A DNA stretch of 64,000 nucleotides from Christiangramia crocea (GTDB taxonomy: Bacteria > Bacteroidota > Bacteroidia > Flavobacteriales > Flavobacteriaceae), in contig NZ_JAJSON010000005.1 in assembly GCF_022410465.1 (NCBI RefSeq), positions 39,130 to 103,129 of the forward strand, given 5' to 3'. Shown here piece by piece: positions 52,553 through 61,958 of the stretch (position 1 is the stretch's first letter; each line of letters starts with the position of its first letter). The notes below the pieces were generated by a model. It was not told where the DNA came from and ran no database searches. It saw only the letters and a list, made by a program, of their open reading frames with translations. Position numbers and translations under genes: made by a program.

Positions 52553-54094
52553 TTAATATGCTTTTCTGCATTCAGGCTGCTTTCTTTGTTCAAATTGAAC
52601 GGCGTGTTCCAAGACAAGATATGCAGCGGTAACAAGATTCCGAAGTTCATAATATTCCAGGAGAAAACAATTATTATCAAATTTTTCGACCAGCATATTT
52701 CTCATAAGTTTTAGTTCTTCCAGGGCAGATTTCTTTGCCGGGACAGGAGAAAGGTATACCAGTTCGTAGGTCATTAGATGTTTAAGCCTTTTTCTTAAAG
52801 ATTCGAGGCTTATCTTATTTTGATCGGAATTTTTACTTCTGCTCTCCATGGAGATAGAACCTCTTTGGCTGTCAATTTCATCTATCCCGGGTGCCAGGAA
52901 TTTGGCTGCCTGATGAGAGAAAACCAGGGCTTCCAGAAGCGAGTTTGAAGCCAGGCGGTTTGAACCGTGTAGCCCCGTGGAACTACATTCTCCCGATGCA
53001 AAGAGATTCTTTAGGGAAGTCTGCCCGTTCTTGTCCACCTTTATACCTCCACATTGATAATGTGCAGCGGGAATAACAGGGATAAGGTCTGTCTTAAGAT
53101 TTATTCCTTTTTTCCAGCAATTTTTACTAATAGTAGGGAAATGCCGGGCAAACATACCTTGATCAAGGTGCCGGCAATCCAGGTAAACACATTTTTCACC
53201 TGAATTAGACAACTCTTTTAAAATAGCAGCAGAAATAATATCTCTTGTAGCCAGTTCTCCGCGGCGATCATGGTCAAATAGGAATCTTTTGCCGTCTTTA
53301 TTTACCAGGTAGGCTCCATAGCCTCTGACGGCTTCAGAAATAAGAAAAAGACCTCCTGGGGTTTTTTCATATAAAGCAGTAGGATGAAATTGCACAAAAT
53401 TCATGTCTCTAATCTCAGCCCCGGCATTAAATGCCATTGCCACACCATCGGCTGTTGCAACCGATGGATTTGTTGTATTGGCGAATAGTTTACCACTTCC
53501 TCCAGTAGCCAGAAGGGTTACCCTGTTTTTGATTTCGGTAAGTATATTTTTGCTAAGGTCCAGGGCTCTAATTCCAATACAGCGCGGAATTCCTCTCCAG
53601 TATTTTATAAGCAGATCGGTCACAAAATACTGGGAATGCAATTTTATATTAGGATAGGAAGCCACTTTTTCCAGAAGCTTGGTCTGGATCTCAAGCCCGG
53701 TAAAATCCTGTTTATGCAGTATCCTGTTAAAAGAATGCCCACCCTCCAGGGCCAGGTCGAATTCACCGGTAGAAGAGAGGTCGAAATTGCTACCCCACTC
53801 CAAAAGTTCGTTAAGCCTCTCCGGCGCCTGTTCCACCACCATCTTTACAGTTTCGGGATCGTTGAAGCCCTTTCCTGCATTGATAGTATCCTGGAAATGG
53901 GATTCAAAGCTATCATGCTTATGATCCAGAACAACGGCTATGCCTCCCTGGGCACTTTTGGTGTTTCCTGAATCGGATTTTTCTTTAGTGAAAATGGAGA
54001 TCTCCAGATCGGGTCTTTCTTCTGCTAATTTTATGGCGAATGAAAGACCAGCTATACCTGAGCCTACAACCGCAATATCAGTTTTGAACAACAT
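52553..54094 (-). CDS. nadB: L-aspartate oxidase
   Basis: FAD enzyme of 513 residues that oxidises L-aspartate to iminoaspartate, the first step of NAD synthesis. Motifs are the FAD-binding AVVGSGIAGLSFAIKLAE (9-26), SAQGGIAVVLD, the FVQFHPTALYE active-site region, AAHYQCGGIKVD and the FASGECSSTGLHGSNRLASNS block. The C-terminal helical domain is present though slightly shortened. It overlaps nadA by 17 bp, so the two are translated together. Confidence 0.96.
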   Translation of the reverse strand: MLFKTDIAVVGSGIAGLSFAIKLAEERPDLEISIFTKEKSDSGNTKSAQGGIAVVLDHKHDSFESHFQDTINAGKGFNDPETVKMVVEQAPERLNELLEWGSNFDLSSTGEFDLALEGGHSFNRILHKQDFTGLEIQTKLLEKVASYPNIKLHSQYFVTDLLIKYWRGIPRCIGIRALDLSKNILTEIKNRVTLLATGGSGKLFANTTNPSVATADGVAMAFNAGAEIRDMNFVQFHPTALYEKTPGGLFLISEAVRGYGAYLVNKDGKRFLFDHDRRGELATRDIISAAILKELSNSGEKCVYLDCRHLDQGMFARHFPTISKNCWKKGINLKTDLIPVIPAAHYQCGGIKVDKNGQTSLKNLFASGECSSTGLHGSNRLASNSLLEALVFSHQAAKFLAPGIDEIDSQRGSISMESRSKNSDQNKISLESLRKRLKHLMTYELVYLSPVPAKKSALEELKLMRNMLVEKFDNNCFLLEYYELRNLVTAAYLVLEHAVQFEQRKQPECRKAY

Positions 54095-55046
54095 ATTCTA
54101 TTGATAATTCGAGCATTCGTTTAATAGGAAGCGCTGCTTTTTCCATTATTCTCTCTTCGAGTTCGATTTCCGGAGTTTCATTTTTAAGACATAAATGAAG
54201 TTTTTGGAGACTATTCATCTTCATATAAGCGCACTCACTGCAGGCACAACTGTTATCTTCTTTAGCGGGAGCGGGAATTATGGTCTTTTCCGGGAATTTT
54301 TTTTGCATATCATAGAGAATACCGGCTTCGGTGGCTACGATAAAAGTGGTCCAATCGGTTTTTGCGATATATTTAATTAAACCAGAGGTTGAACCAATAT
54401 AGGAAGCGGCCCTCAGGATATGACTTTCCGATTCGGGGTGGGCAATGATCCGGGCTGAAGGATATTTTTTATGCAGATCCAGTAATTTGTCGATTGAAAA
54501 AGCCTCATGAACCACACAGGAACCATCCCAGAGCAGCATTTCACGTCCGGTTTTTCTGATGAGATAATCCCCCAGATTTTTATCGGGAGCGAAAATTATC
54601 TTTTTTTCCTTCGGAATGGAATTGATGATCCTTTCAGCATTTGAAGAGGTACACACTATATCACTCATCGTTTTGATCTCTGCTGAACAATTTATGTAGG
54701 TTACCACTATGTGGTCTGGGTGCTGCTCTATAAATTTCCTGAAACTTTCCGGTTCACAACTATCAGCCAGGGAACATCCGGCATTAAGATCGGGCAGGAG
54801 AACTTTCTTTTCCGGATTGAGGATCTTGGCGGTTTCAGCCATAAAATGAACTCCGGCGAAAACAATGATCCCGGCACTGGTCTGTGCTGCTTTTTTTGCC
54901 AACTCCAGGCTGTCTCCCACAAAATCGGCAACCTCTTTAATTGCAGGTTCCTGATAATAATGGGCAAGTACAACCGCATTTTTTTTCTTTTTAAGTATCT
55001 GTACCCGAGTCTGTAATTCTTGAGTTTCAGAAGGAAATTCTTTCAT
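54078..55046 (-). CDS. nadA: Quinolinate synthase A
   Basis: [4Fe-4S] enzyme of 322 residues condensing iminoaspartate with dihydroxyacetone phosphate to quinolinate. The features are LAHYYQEPAIKEVADFVGDSL, FAGVHFMAETAKIL, cluster ligands in LNAGCSLADSCEPE and VCTSSNAERI, and the C-terminal NSCACSECAYMKMNSL. Gene order nadA-nadB on one strand completes the de novo NAD start. No nadC is in the window. The 260-bp gap between nadA and the aldo/keto reductase holds only AT-rich sequence. Confidence 0.96.
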   Translation of the reverse strand: MKEFPSETQELQTRVQILKKKKNAVVLAHYYQEPAIKEVADFVGDSLELAKKAAQTSAGIIVFAGVHFMAETAKILNPEKKVLLPDLNAGCSLADSCEPESFRKFIEQHPDHIVVTYINCSAEIKTMSDIVCTSSNAERIINSIPKEKKIIFAPDKNLGDYLIRKTGREMLLWDGSCVVHEAFSIDKLLDLHKKYPSARIIAHPESESHILRAASYIGSTSGLIKYIAKTDWTTFIVATEAGILYDMQKKFPEKTIIPAPAKEDNSCACSECAYMKMNSLQKLHLCLKNETPEIELEERIMEKAALPIKRMLELSIEYVVQN

Positions 55047-55308
55047 TTATCAAAATCTTAGATAGGGGCTGATCTTTTTGAAGCCTCTTCATTCGTCGGG
55101 TTACAAAATTAGTGACCACATTCAGCTTATTTTATGACCATTGTCATTTTTTGAAAAGAATCCATAATTGAAACTAATTGATTTTCATTGAAAATAATAG
55201 AGTTGAAGAGATCAATTTTATAACTTCGAGAATTTTGAAAGTAAGTCGAAAAACTGGTCTGAAATTGAGTACAAAGTACTGATAAAGGCAAATTAAAAGG
55301 AATTGAGA

Positions 55309-56160
55309 ATGCAGATAGGTGACCTTAATGGAACCATGAAACTTAAGAATGGAATTGAAATGCCATACCTTGGGTTGGGTGTTTATAAGGCAAAAGACGG
55401 AGCTGAAGTTATTCGTTCAGTAAAACACGCCCTGAATACCGGATATCGTTTGATAGATACGGCCTCCTTTTATGAGAACGAAGAGGGAGTGGGTGAGGCG
55501 ATAAAAAATTCCGGAATTTCACGGGAGGAAATATTCGTTACCACGAAGATCTGGATCGATGATCAGGGTGCTAATTCTACCCGGCGGGCCTTTGAAACCT
55601 CACTTCGTAAGCTTGATTTCGATTACATTGATATGTATCTTATTCACTGGCCTGTACCTGATAAGTTTCTTGATAGCTGGAAGGTTCTTCAGGAGTTATA
55701 TGAAGAGGGGAAAGTAAAGGCAATAGGAGTGAGTAATTGTCTTGTTCATCACTTGGAAAGTATAAAGGAAACCGGAGGAGCTCAGCCTATGGTCTTGCAG
55801 AACGAATTTCATCCAAGACTGGTACAACAGGTGTTGCTGGATTACTGTATGGAGAACGATATTCGGTATCAGGCCTGGTCACCATTGATGCGGGGTAAAA
55901 TACTTAGCAATGAGATACTGGAAGATCTTGCCGTAAAATATTCCAAAACCCCTGCCCAGATAGTACTTAGATGGGACCTTCAAAAAGGAGTGGCAACTAT
56001 TCCCAAGAGCGTACATAAAGAAAGGATAATCGAGAACTCCATGGTTTTTGATTTTGAACTGGCTCCAGATGAGGTGGACCTGATAGATTCTCTGGAAAAC
56101 GATACACGTACCGGAGCTCACCCCGATCATTTTATGGCACATTTCCAGAATAAATCTTGA
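55309..56160 (+). CDS. Aldo/keto reductase
   Basis: NADPH-dependent carbonyl reductase of 283 residues. ATG at 55309 follows an AAAAGG ribosome site and is preferred to TTG at 55303. The catalytic tetrad is visible: Asp and Tyr in RLIDTASFYENEEGVG, Lys in VTTKIWID, and His in YLIHWPVP. Family signatures KAIGVSNCLVHHLE and the cofactor motif IPKSVHKERIIEN follow. It belongs to the AKR5-like bacterial group (2,5-diketogluconate reductase-type), but the substrate is unknown. It is monocistronic, followed by tRNA-Pro. Confidence 0.93.
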   Translation: MQIGDLNGTMKLKNGIEMPYLGLGVYKAKDGAEVIRSVKHALNTGYRLIDTASFYENEEGVGEAIKNSGISREEIFVTTKIWIDDQGANSTRRAFETSLRKLDFDYIDMYLIHWPVPDKFLDSWKVLQELYEEGKVKAIGVSNCLVHHLESIKETGGAQPMVLQNEFHPRLVQQVLLDYCMENDIRYQAWSPLMRGKILSNEILEDLAVKYSKTPAQIVLRWDLQKGVATIPKSVHKERIIENSMVFDFELAPDEVDLIDSLENDTRTGAHPDHFMAHFQNKS

Positions 56161-56224
56161 AAATTTTAAATTCCGATTTCCTTTTGATAATTAAAATAAA
56201 GCTGTTTAATTTGCAGTCCTAAAT

Positions 56225-56298
56225 CGGGATGTGGCGCAGTCTGGTAGCGTATACGCCTGGGGGGCGTGGGGTCGCAGGTTCAAATCCTGTCATCCCGA
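56225..56298 (+). tRNA. tRNA-Pro (anticodon GGG)
   Basis: Acceptor arms CGGGATG (56225-56231) and CATCCCG (56291-56297) pair fully. The anticodon stem TACGC/GCGTG encloses the loop CTGGGGG with anticodon GGG. The T-arm is CAGGTTCAAATCCTG. The discriminator is A, and CCA is not encoded. A TTAATTTG box upstream, with TTG 19 bp before it, gives a promoter. The tRNA borders the polysaccharide locus, a usual place for acquired islands. Confidence 0.96.
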
Positions 56299-56330
56299 CT
56301 CTTTAACTATGTAAGTTAAAATTAATAAAT

Positions 56331-56367
56331 AGGGTAATTATATGTTTTTCATGTAATTGCCCTTTTA
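56331..56367 (+). terminator. Terminator after tRNA-Pro
   Basis: AGGGTAATTA (56331-56340) pairs with TAATTGCCCT (56354-56363) with one mismatch, extended inward by ATG/CAT, and is followed by a T-rich run. It isolates the tRNA from the SusC locus. Confidence 0.75.
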
Positions 56368-56490
56368 TTATTTGGAGTTGTTGAATAAATACTTCTATGG
56401 TCCTTTCCCTTTAGAGAAGCATGTCGTAATTCAATTTTGTAAAGATAGTCTACTTTCCCCTTAGTATTTGGCCTCCTCGACTATTTTTAA

Positions 56491-56504
56491 TGTTATCGAT
56501 TACA
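56491..56504. promoter_or_regulatory. LacI-type operator 1 upstream of susC
   Basis: TGTTATCGATTACA matches the LacI-family pattern TGTAATCGATTACA with one mismatch and has the central ATCGAT. It lies 365 bp before the SusC start within a 500-bp AT-rich leader (56368-56868) in which no other gene is visible. Confidence 0.5.
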
Positions 56505-56674
56505 ATTTAATTTTTTAAGAGGTTTTTTTCGGGTTTTATATTCTGCAAAGTTCTAAATTTCTAAATTTACTGGTCATATAAATTATAAATCCACGGTTTT
56601 AATCACTATTTATTACTATAATATCAAAATTATTCCTGAAAAATTTTGTTTTTGATTTATAATAAATATATTTA

Positions 56675-56688
56675 CGTAATCGATTGCA
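56675..56688. promoter_or_regulatory. LacI-type operator 2 upstream of susC
   Basis: CGTAATCGATTGCA shares the core TAATCGATT with operator 1 and is palindromic around CG. The two sites are 184 bp apart, a spacing that could allow DNA looping. No LacI gene is inside the window. Confidence 0.5.
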
Positions 56689-56868
56689 TTGTTAAAATAT
56701 TAAGAAATGGTAATTGTTTACAGTAATATCAGGTGTTTTTGATAATTTTTCAAACGTTGTAGTTACTAGATTTTAACATTTTTATTAAGCTGAATTGAAA
56801 AATCAATAATCATTAGTGTTGACAAAATGGGAAAATGGCACTAAAAAATAATTTAACTAACTAATTTT

Positions 56869-59800
56869 ATGGAACAAGTTCTTGCGAAAAAAAAATCGTT
56901 TCTCATAGGGTTTCCAGGGAGGCGATTAAGGTACAAACTACATGGCCTTTTATTTTTGTGTATTCTATTTAGTGCCAATGTGATTTTTGCTCAAACCACT
57001 GAAGTTACCGGAACTGTAATTGCTGCCGATTCAGAAATGCCTCTGGCCGGAGTGACGGTTTTGGAGAAAGGCACTTCAAATGGAGTGGCAACGAATTTTG
57101 ATGGAGAGTATTCCATTACCGTCTCAAACGAAAATGCTGTACTGGTATTCAGTTATGTGGGATTTCAAACCATCGAAGAGAATGCAGGTGGACGATCCAC
57201 GATTAATGTTCAGCTTCCTGTAGATTCAAATGCACTGGATGAAGTTGTAGTTGTGGGTTACGGTACGGCCAGAAAATCTGATCTAACTGGATCTGTCGTT
57301 TCTATCTCTGGTGATGAATTGGATCAGCAGGCGAAAGCTAGTGTTGCAGAAACCTTAACGGGAAGACTGCCCGGAGTACAGGTGCTCTCTACTGAGGGTT
57401 CCCCCGATGCTGAAATAAATATCAGAATTCGAGGTAATGGTTCATTAACCCAGGATAGTTCGCCCTTAATCATTGTGGATGGATTTCCGGTAGCCAGCAT
57501 GAGCGACATAAGTCCAACCGATATTGCCAGTATTTCTGTATTAAAGGATGCTTCTTCAACAGCCATTTATGGTTCGCGAGGTGCTAACGGAGTTATTATT
57601 ATTACTACCAAGGATGGCGTCGCTGGACAGATTAATGTAAATCTTAATACCTTTTACGGATTTCAGAAAATAGCCAATACAATTGATGTTCTTGAGCCCG
57701 AAGATTATGTGAAATGGCAGTACGAATATGCCCTGCTTCGTGATCCTGAAAACCTTGATTCCTATGAGCGATATTTTGGATTGTGGCAGGATTATGATCT
57801 ATACCAAGGTAAAGAAGGTAATAATTGGCAAAAGCAGATTTATGGAAATATGGGCGAGGTACAAAGCCATGACCTGTCAGTTAGAGGAGGTTCTGAGAAG
57901 GCCAGTTTTAACTTTAACTATGCACATTATGATGTGAATACGATTATGGTCGGATCAGATTTTAAAAGAGATAACCTCTCCCTGGCCTTAAAAAGTCAGG
58001 CAGGAGAGAAGGTTGATTTATCCTTTACAGTTAGATATTCAGATACTGAAATTAATGGTGGAGGTGCCAATGAACAAAATGAAATATCTTCAGCAGATTC
58101 GAGATTGAAGTATAGTGTTCAGTATTCTCCGATTCCAATTTCAGGATTAACTACAACGAATACCGATGAAGCCTTAACTGGATATTTAGTAAATCCTTTT
58201 GTTGCTACGGCAGATAATCAAAGACTTCAATTAAGAAAAAACTATAATATGTTAGGGAGCTTTGGTTGGGATATTATAGATAATCTTAGATTCCAGTCAG
58301 ATTTTGGTCTTGATTACCGTACCGAGCAGGATTATCGGTATTATGGTCGTTCTACTTATTACGCAAGTAATAGGCCATCTGCAGAAAACCAGGGACTTCC
58401 TTCGCTGGTCTATAGTGACCGGAAGCGCGAAAGCTTCAGAAATGCTAATACTATAAATTACGATTTTGCTGATTTACTTGGTGAAGATCATAATTTAAAA
58501 CTATTAGTAGGTGAAGAGATGATCATTACTCAGGATAATGAAGAAACTTCTGAAATTCAAGGGTTTCCAAAGGATTTCGATTTTGAAACAACTAGAAAAT
58601 TAACTACTCAGGGTACTCCTCAAACTGTGGATAATTTCTATCGTCCAGATGATAAACTCTTATCTTTCTTCGGCCGTGTTAATTACGATTTTAAGAACAG
58701 GTATTTGCTTACGGCTACCTACCGGGCAGATGGTTCAAGTAAATTTCTAGGTGACAATCGTTGGGGTTACTTCCCCTCAGCTGCAATAGCCTGGAAAATA
58801 AAAGAGGAGGATTTTCTTAAAGATTCAGAATGGCTGGATGCTCTTAAATTAAGATTAAGTTATGGTGAAGCTGGTAATAACAATATTCCGGCAGGTCAAA
58901 CTGTACAAAGCTTTCAGTCTAACACCACTACTTATTTGAACGAAATTCCAACTTACTGGTCCGCATCAAGAGTTCTAGCTAATCCTGATCTTAAATGGGA
59001 AACCACGGTTACCCAAAATGCCGGTCTGGATTTTGAAATGTTCCACGGATTTTTGAGAGGTAGCGTTGAGGCCTATAAGAATGTAACTACAGACCTTTTA
59101 CTTGCCTTTAGAACCCCGGGTTCTGGATATGAATTCCAGTACAGGAACCTGGGAGAGATTCAGAATACAGGTGTGGAAGGATCCCTGAATTTTAACCCGA
59201 TTATGGAACAAGATTACGGATTAAGTTTCTCCCTGAATGTTTCGGCAAACAAAAATAAGATCAACTCTCTTGGATCTCTGGAAGATTATCAAGACTATTC
59301 TGGGTGGGCATCTTCCCAAATAGGAAGTGACTATGCCGTGTGGGTTGGTCAGCCAGTAGGTGCCATGTACGGTTATCAGAGTGATGGACGATATGAGGTG
59401 TCAGATTTTGATTTTGATGCTGCAACAAACACTTATACTTTAAGGTCTGATGTTGTGGATAATAGTGATGTTATAGGTGAAGTGATGCCGGGATCATTAA
59501 AGTTAAAGGACATCAACGGGGACGGAGTAGTGGATATTAACGACAACTCGATCATTGGAGATGCTAACCCGGATTTTACAGGAGGTTTTGTTCTTGATGG
59601 CTATGCATATGGATTTGATCTTTCCGCTGCATTTAATTTTAGCGTAGGAAACGATGTTTATAATGCCAATAAGGTTCAGTATACCACAGCCAATGAAAAT
59701 AGCCAGTACAGAAACTTAAGTACGGCAATGGCAGACGGAAGAAGGTGGACCAACCTTAATCCTGAAACCGGAGAGCTTATAACCGATCCTGATCAACTTG

Positions 59801-60123
59801 CAGCGGCTAATGTAAACACTACGATGTGGTCGCCTTATATGAGAAATTATGTTTTTAGTGACTGGGCTGTGGAAGATGGATCATTCCTTAGGTTGAATAC
59901 TCTTACCTTAGGTTATACCCTGCCAGATTCTCTGGTGTCAAAAGCGAATATTACTAAACTAAGATTTTACGCAACAGCTAACAATGTGTTTGTTCTAACC
60001 GATTATTCCGGGTTGGACCCTGAAGTTTCTACCAGGAGAAAGACACCGCTTACTCCGGGTGTGGATTATTCTCCGTTCCCTAGAAGTAGGCAAGTGGTAT
60101 TCGGTTTAAACCTTAATTTTTAA
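56869..60123 (+). CDS. SusC/RagA-family TonB-dependent outer membrane transporter
   Basis: Outer membrane glycan importer of 1,084 residues. A signal peptide (LLFLCILFSANVIFAQ) ends near residue 42. A carboxypeptidase-regulatory-like domain at about 45-120 (VTGTVIAADSEMPLAGVTV, DFDGEYSITV-like NFDGEYSITV) precedes the plug, which opens with LDEVVVVGYGTARKSDLTGSV and includes IRIRGNGSL and DASSTAIYGSRGANGVIII. The remaining 850 residues form the barrel, ending FPRSRQVVFGLNLNF. It pairs with the SusD-like gene 7 bp downstream. No extracytoplasmic sigma-signalling extension is seen. Confidence 0.96.
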   Translation: MEQVLAKKKSFLIGFPGRRLRYKLHGLLFLCILFSANVIFAQTTEVTGTVIAADSEMPLAGVTVLEKGTSNGVATNFDGEYSITVSNENAVLVFSYVGFQTIEENAGGRSTINVQLPVDSNALDEVVVVGYGTARKSDLTGSVVSISGDELDQQAKASVAETLTGRLPGVQVLSTEGSPDAEINIRIRGNGSLTQDSSPLIIVDGFPVASMSDISPTDIASISVLKDASSTAIYGSRGANGVIIITTKDGVAGQINVNLNTFYGFQKIANTIDVLEPEDYVKWQYEYALLRDPENLDSYERYFGLWQDYDLYQGKEGNNWQKQIYGNMGEVQSHDLSVRGGSEKASFNFNYAHYDVNTIMVGSDFKRDNLSLALKSQAGEKVDLSFTVRYSDTEINGGGANEQNEISSADSRLKYSVQYSPIPISGLTTTNTDEALTGYLVNPFVATADNQRLQLRKNYNMLGSFGWDIIDNLRFQSDFGLDYRTEQDYRYYGRSTYYASNRPSAENQGLPSLVYSDRKRESFRNANTINYDFADLLGEDHNLKLLVGEEMIITQDNEETSEIQGFPKDFDFETTRKLTTQGTPQTVDNFYRPDDKLLSFFGRVNYDFKNRYLLTATYRADGSSKFLGDNRWGYFPSAAIAWKIKEEDFLKDSEWLDALKLRLSYGEAGNNNIPAGQTVQSFQSNTTTYLNEIPTYWSASRVLANPDLKWETTVTQNAGLDFEMFHGFLRGSVEAYKNVTTDLLLAFRTPGSGYEFQYRNLGEIQNTGVEGSLNFNPIMEQDYGLSFSLNVSANKNKINSLGSLEDYQDYSGWASSQIGSDYAVWVGQPVGAMYGYQSDGRYEVSDFDFDAATNTYTLRSDVVDNSDVIGEVMPGSLKLKDINGDGVVDINDNSIIGDANPDFTGGFVLDGYAYGFDLSAAFNFSVGNDVYNANKVQYTTANENSQYRNLSTAMADGRRWTNLNPETGELITDPDQLAAANVNTTMWSPYMRNYVFSDWAVEDGSFLRLNTLTLGYTLPDSLVSKANITKLRFYATANNVFVLTDYSGLDPEVSTRRKTPLTPGVDYSPFPRSRQVVFGLNLNF

Positions 60124-60130
60124 AATTTAG

Positions 60131-61930
60131 ATGATAATGAAGAATATAATAAAAATCTTTTCGATAATCCTTTTGACAGGTCTTATGGTATCCTGTGAGG
60201 AAGATTTGTTAGATGGGGAGTTTTTAGATGCTCCGGCAAAATCTACACTGGATGAATCTACTATTTTCTCCACCGTTGACCTCGCCAAAGGTGCTGTAGA
60301 TGGTATTCTTGAACCTATGGGACAAACAAACTCCTATCGCGGACGGTTTATCCCTTACTACGGATTTAATACCGATGTAGAATATAACTATAGTGCTGGA
60401 GATGAAGGATCAGATGCCGATCTGGTTTACTACGATGCCAAGCCTACTAACTCCAGGATGAATACTGATAACAATGCGTGGGCAATGATGTATCAGGGTA
60501 TAGAAAGGGCAAATATTGTTATTCGAGGACTTAGAAACTTCGGTAACCCAGAACCTGGAAATGAGTTTGGCCAACTTTTAGGAGCAGCGCTTACTTACAG
60601 GGCGGTTTATTATGCTGATCTTATGAAAGCCTGGGGAGATGTGCCAGCACGTTTTGAACCAATTACTTCCGAGACATTATATCTTCCAAAAACTAGTCGT
60701 GATACCATTTATAAAAGGCTGATAGCAGATCTTGGGGAAGCTGCTGAACTTGTAGCCTGGCCAAATGAAACACCTTCAACATCTTCAGTAGAGCGAATTA
60801 ATAAAGCCTTTGTAAAGGCATTTAGAGCTAGATTGGCGATGGTTGCAAGTGGTTACCAGCAATATCCTGATGGAGTAAGACGAAGCAATGATCCTGAACT
60901 TTCAGTTCAAAACATGTATCAGTTAGCGCTGGATGAAGCTACGGATGTTATTAATAGCGGAAGAGCTTCTCTAAATCCGTCATTTGAGGGATTTTGGCGA
61001 AGATATAATGAGGAAAATACAACCGCAGGTGGAGAATCCTTATGGGAAATTCCTTTTGCCGACGGTCGTGGTCGTGTTCTCTTCTCATTTGGAATTAGAC
61101 ATCGTAGCGTAGACCAATTCACCGGTCAGCCAAGGGGAGGTACTGCTGGTCCAACCCCAACAGTTTACTACGATTTTGACGAAGATGATACAAGGCGTGA
61201 TGTAACAGCTGTTCCTTACCAATGGGGAACTGCTGTAGATGGAATCGCGCAGCAGGAACTTACTGGCATCGACCTCTGGTATTTCGGTAAATATCGTTAC
61301 GAATGGATGAACAGGTATGTAACTTCTACCAATGATGATGGATTGAATTTGATCTATATGCGATATGCTGAAGTGCTATTAACAGCTGCTGAAGCGGCCA
61401 ATGAACTTCAGGGACCTGGTGCAGCGGCACCTTATTTAAAAGAAATTCGACGAAGAGCATTTCCGGAGGATGTTCACGCCGAGAAAGTAGAAGCTTACGT
61501 AAACGCATTGGGCTCTAAAGAAGAAATGTTTAGAGCAATCGTAGAGGAATATAAATATGAGTTTACAGGTGAAATGGACAGGAAAATGGACCTTATTCGC
61601 TGGAATCTGCTGAGTGAAAAACTGGATGAGGAAAAACAGGAACTGTCAGATCTTAACAATAGGACCGGTGATTATGCTAATGTACCAACCACCTTATATT
61701 ACAAATATGAAGATGATGGTTATACGCTGGATATCTATGGATTGGAAAGAGGAGAAACTGGAAATCCGGGTCCTGAATATTCCGCTTTCAACTGGAATCA
61801 GCCGTTAGATGAAATTATAAATACCTTGTACAAACCGGGAGTTGATCCAGATAACAGGCAATTCTGGCCAATCTGGCAGGTCTTTATTGACGCCAGCAAT
61901 GGGCAGTTAGTAAACGATTACGGATACTAG
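60131..61930 (+). CDS. RagB/SusD-family glycan-binding lipoprotein
   Basis: Surface lipoprotein of 599 residues that caps the SusC transporter. The signal peptide ends in a lipobox LMVSC (Cys23 or so). The SusD pattern follows: LDESTIFSTVDLAKGAVDG, NAWAMMYQGIERANIVIRGL, the TPR-like LLGAALTYRAVYYADLMKAWGDVP, and the C-terminal RYAEVLLTAAEAANEL and EEYKYEFTGEMDRKMDLIRW. Start ATG 60131 or 60137. It is cotranscribed with susC and the beta-helix lipoprotein gene 28 bp after it. Confidence 0.95.
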   Translation: MIMKNIIKIFSIILLTGLMVSCEEDLLDGEFLDAPAKSTLDESTIFSTVDLAKGAVDGILEPMGQTNSYRGRFIPYYGFNTDVEYNYSAGDEGSDADLVYYDAKPTNSRMNTDNNAWAMMYQGIERANIVIRGLRNFGNPEPGNEFGQLLGAALTYRAVYYADLMKAWGDVPARFEPITSETLYLPKTSRDTIYKRLIADLGEAAELVAWPNETPSTSSVERINKAFVKAFRARLAMVASGYQQYPDGVRRSNDPELSVQNMYQLALDEATDVINSGRASLNPSFEGFWRRYNEENTTAGGESLWEIPFADGRGRVLFSFGIRHRSVDQFTGQPRGGTAGPTPTVYYDFDEDDTRRDVTAVPYQWGTAVDGIAQQELTGIDLWYFGKYRYEWMNRYVTSTNDDGLNLIYMRYAEVLLTAAEAANELQGPGAAAPYLKEIRRRAFPEDVHAEKVEAYVNALGSKEEMFRAIVEEYKYEFTGEMDRKMDLIRWNLLSEKLDEEKQELSDLNNRTGDYANVPTTLYYKYEDDGYTLDIYGLERGETGNPGPEYSAFNWNQPLDEIINTLYKPGVDPDNRQFWPIWQVFIDASNGQLVNDYGY

Positions 61931-61958
61931 AAGTGAAAAACAGACTTAATTTATAATT

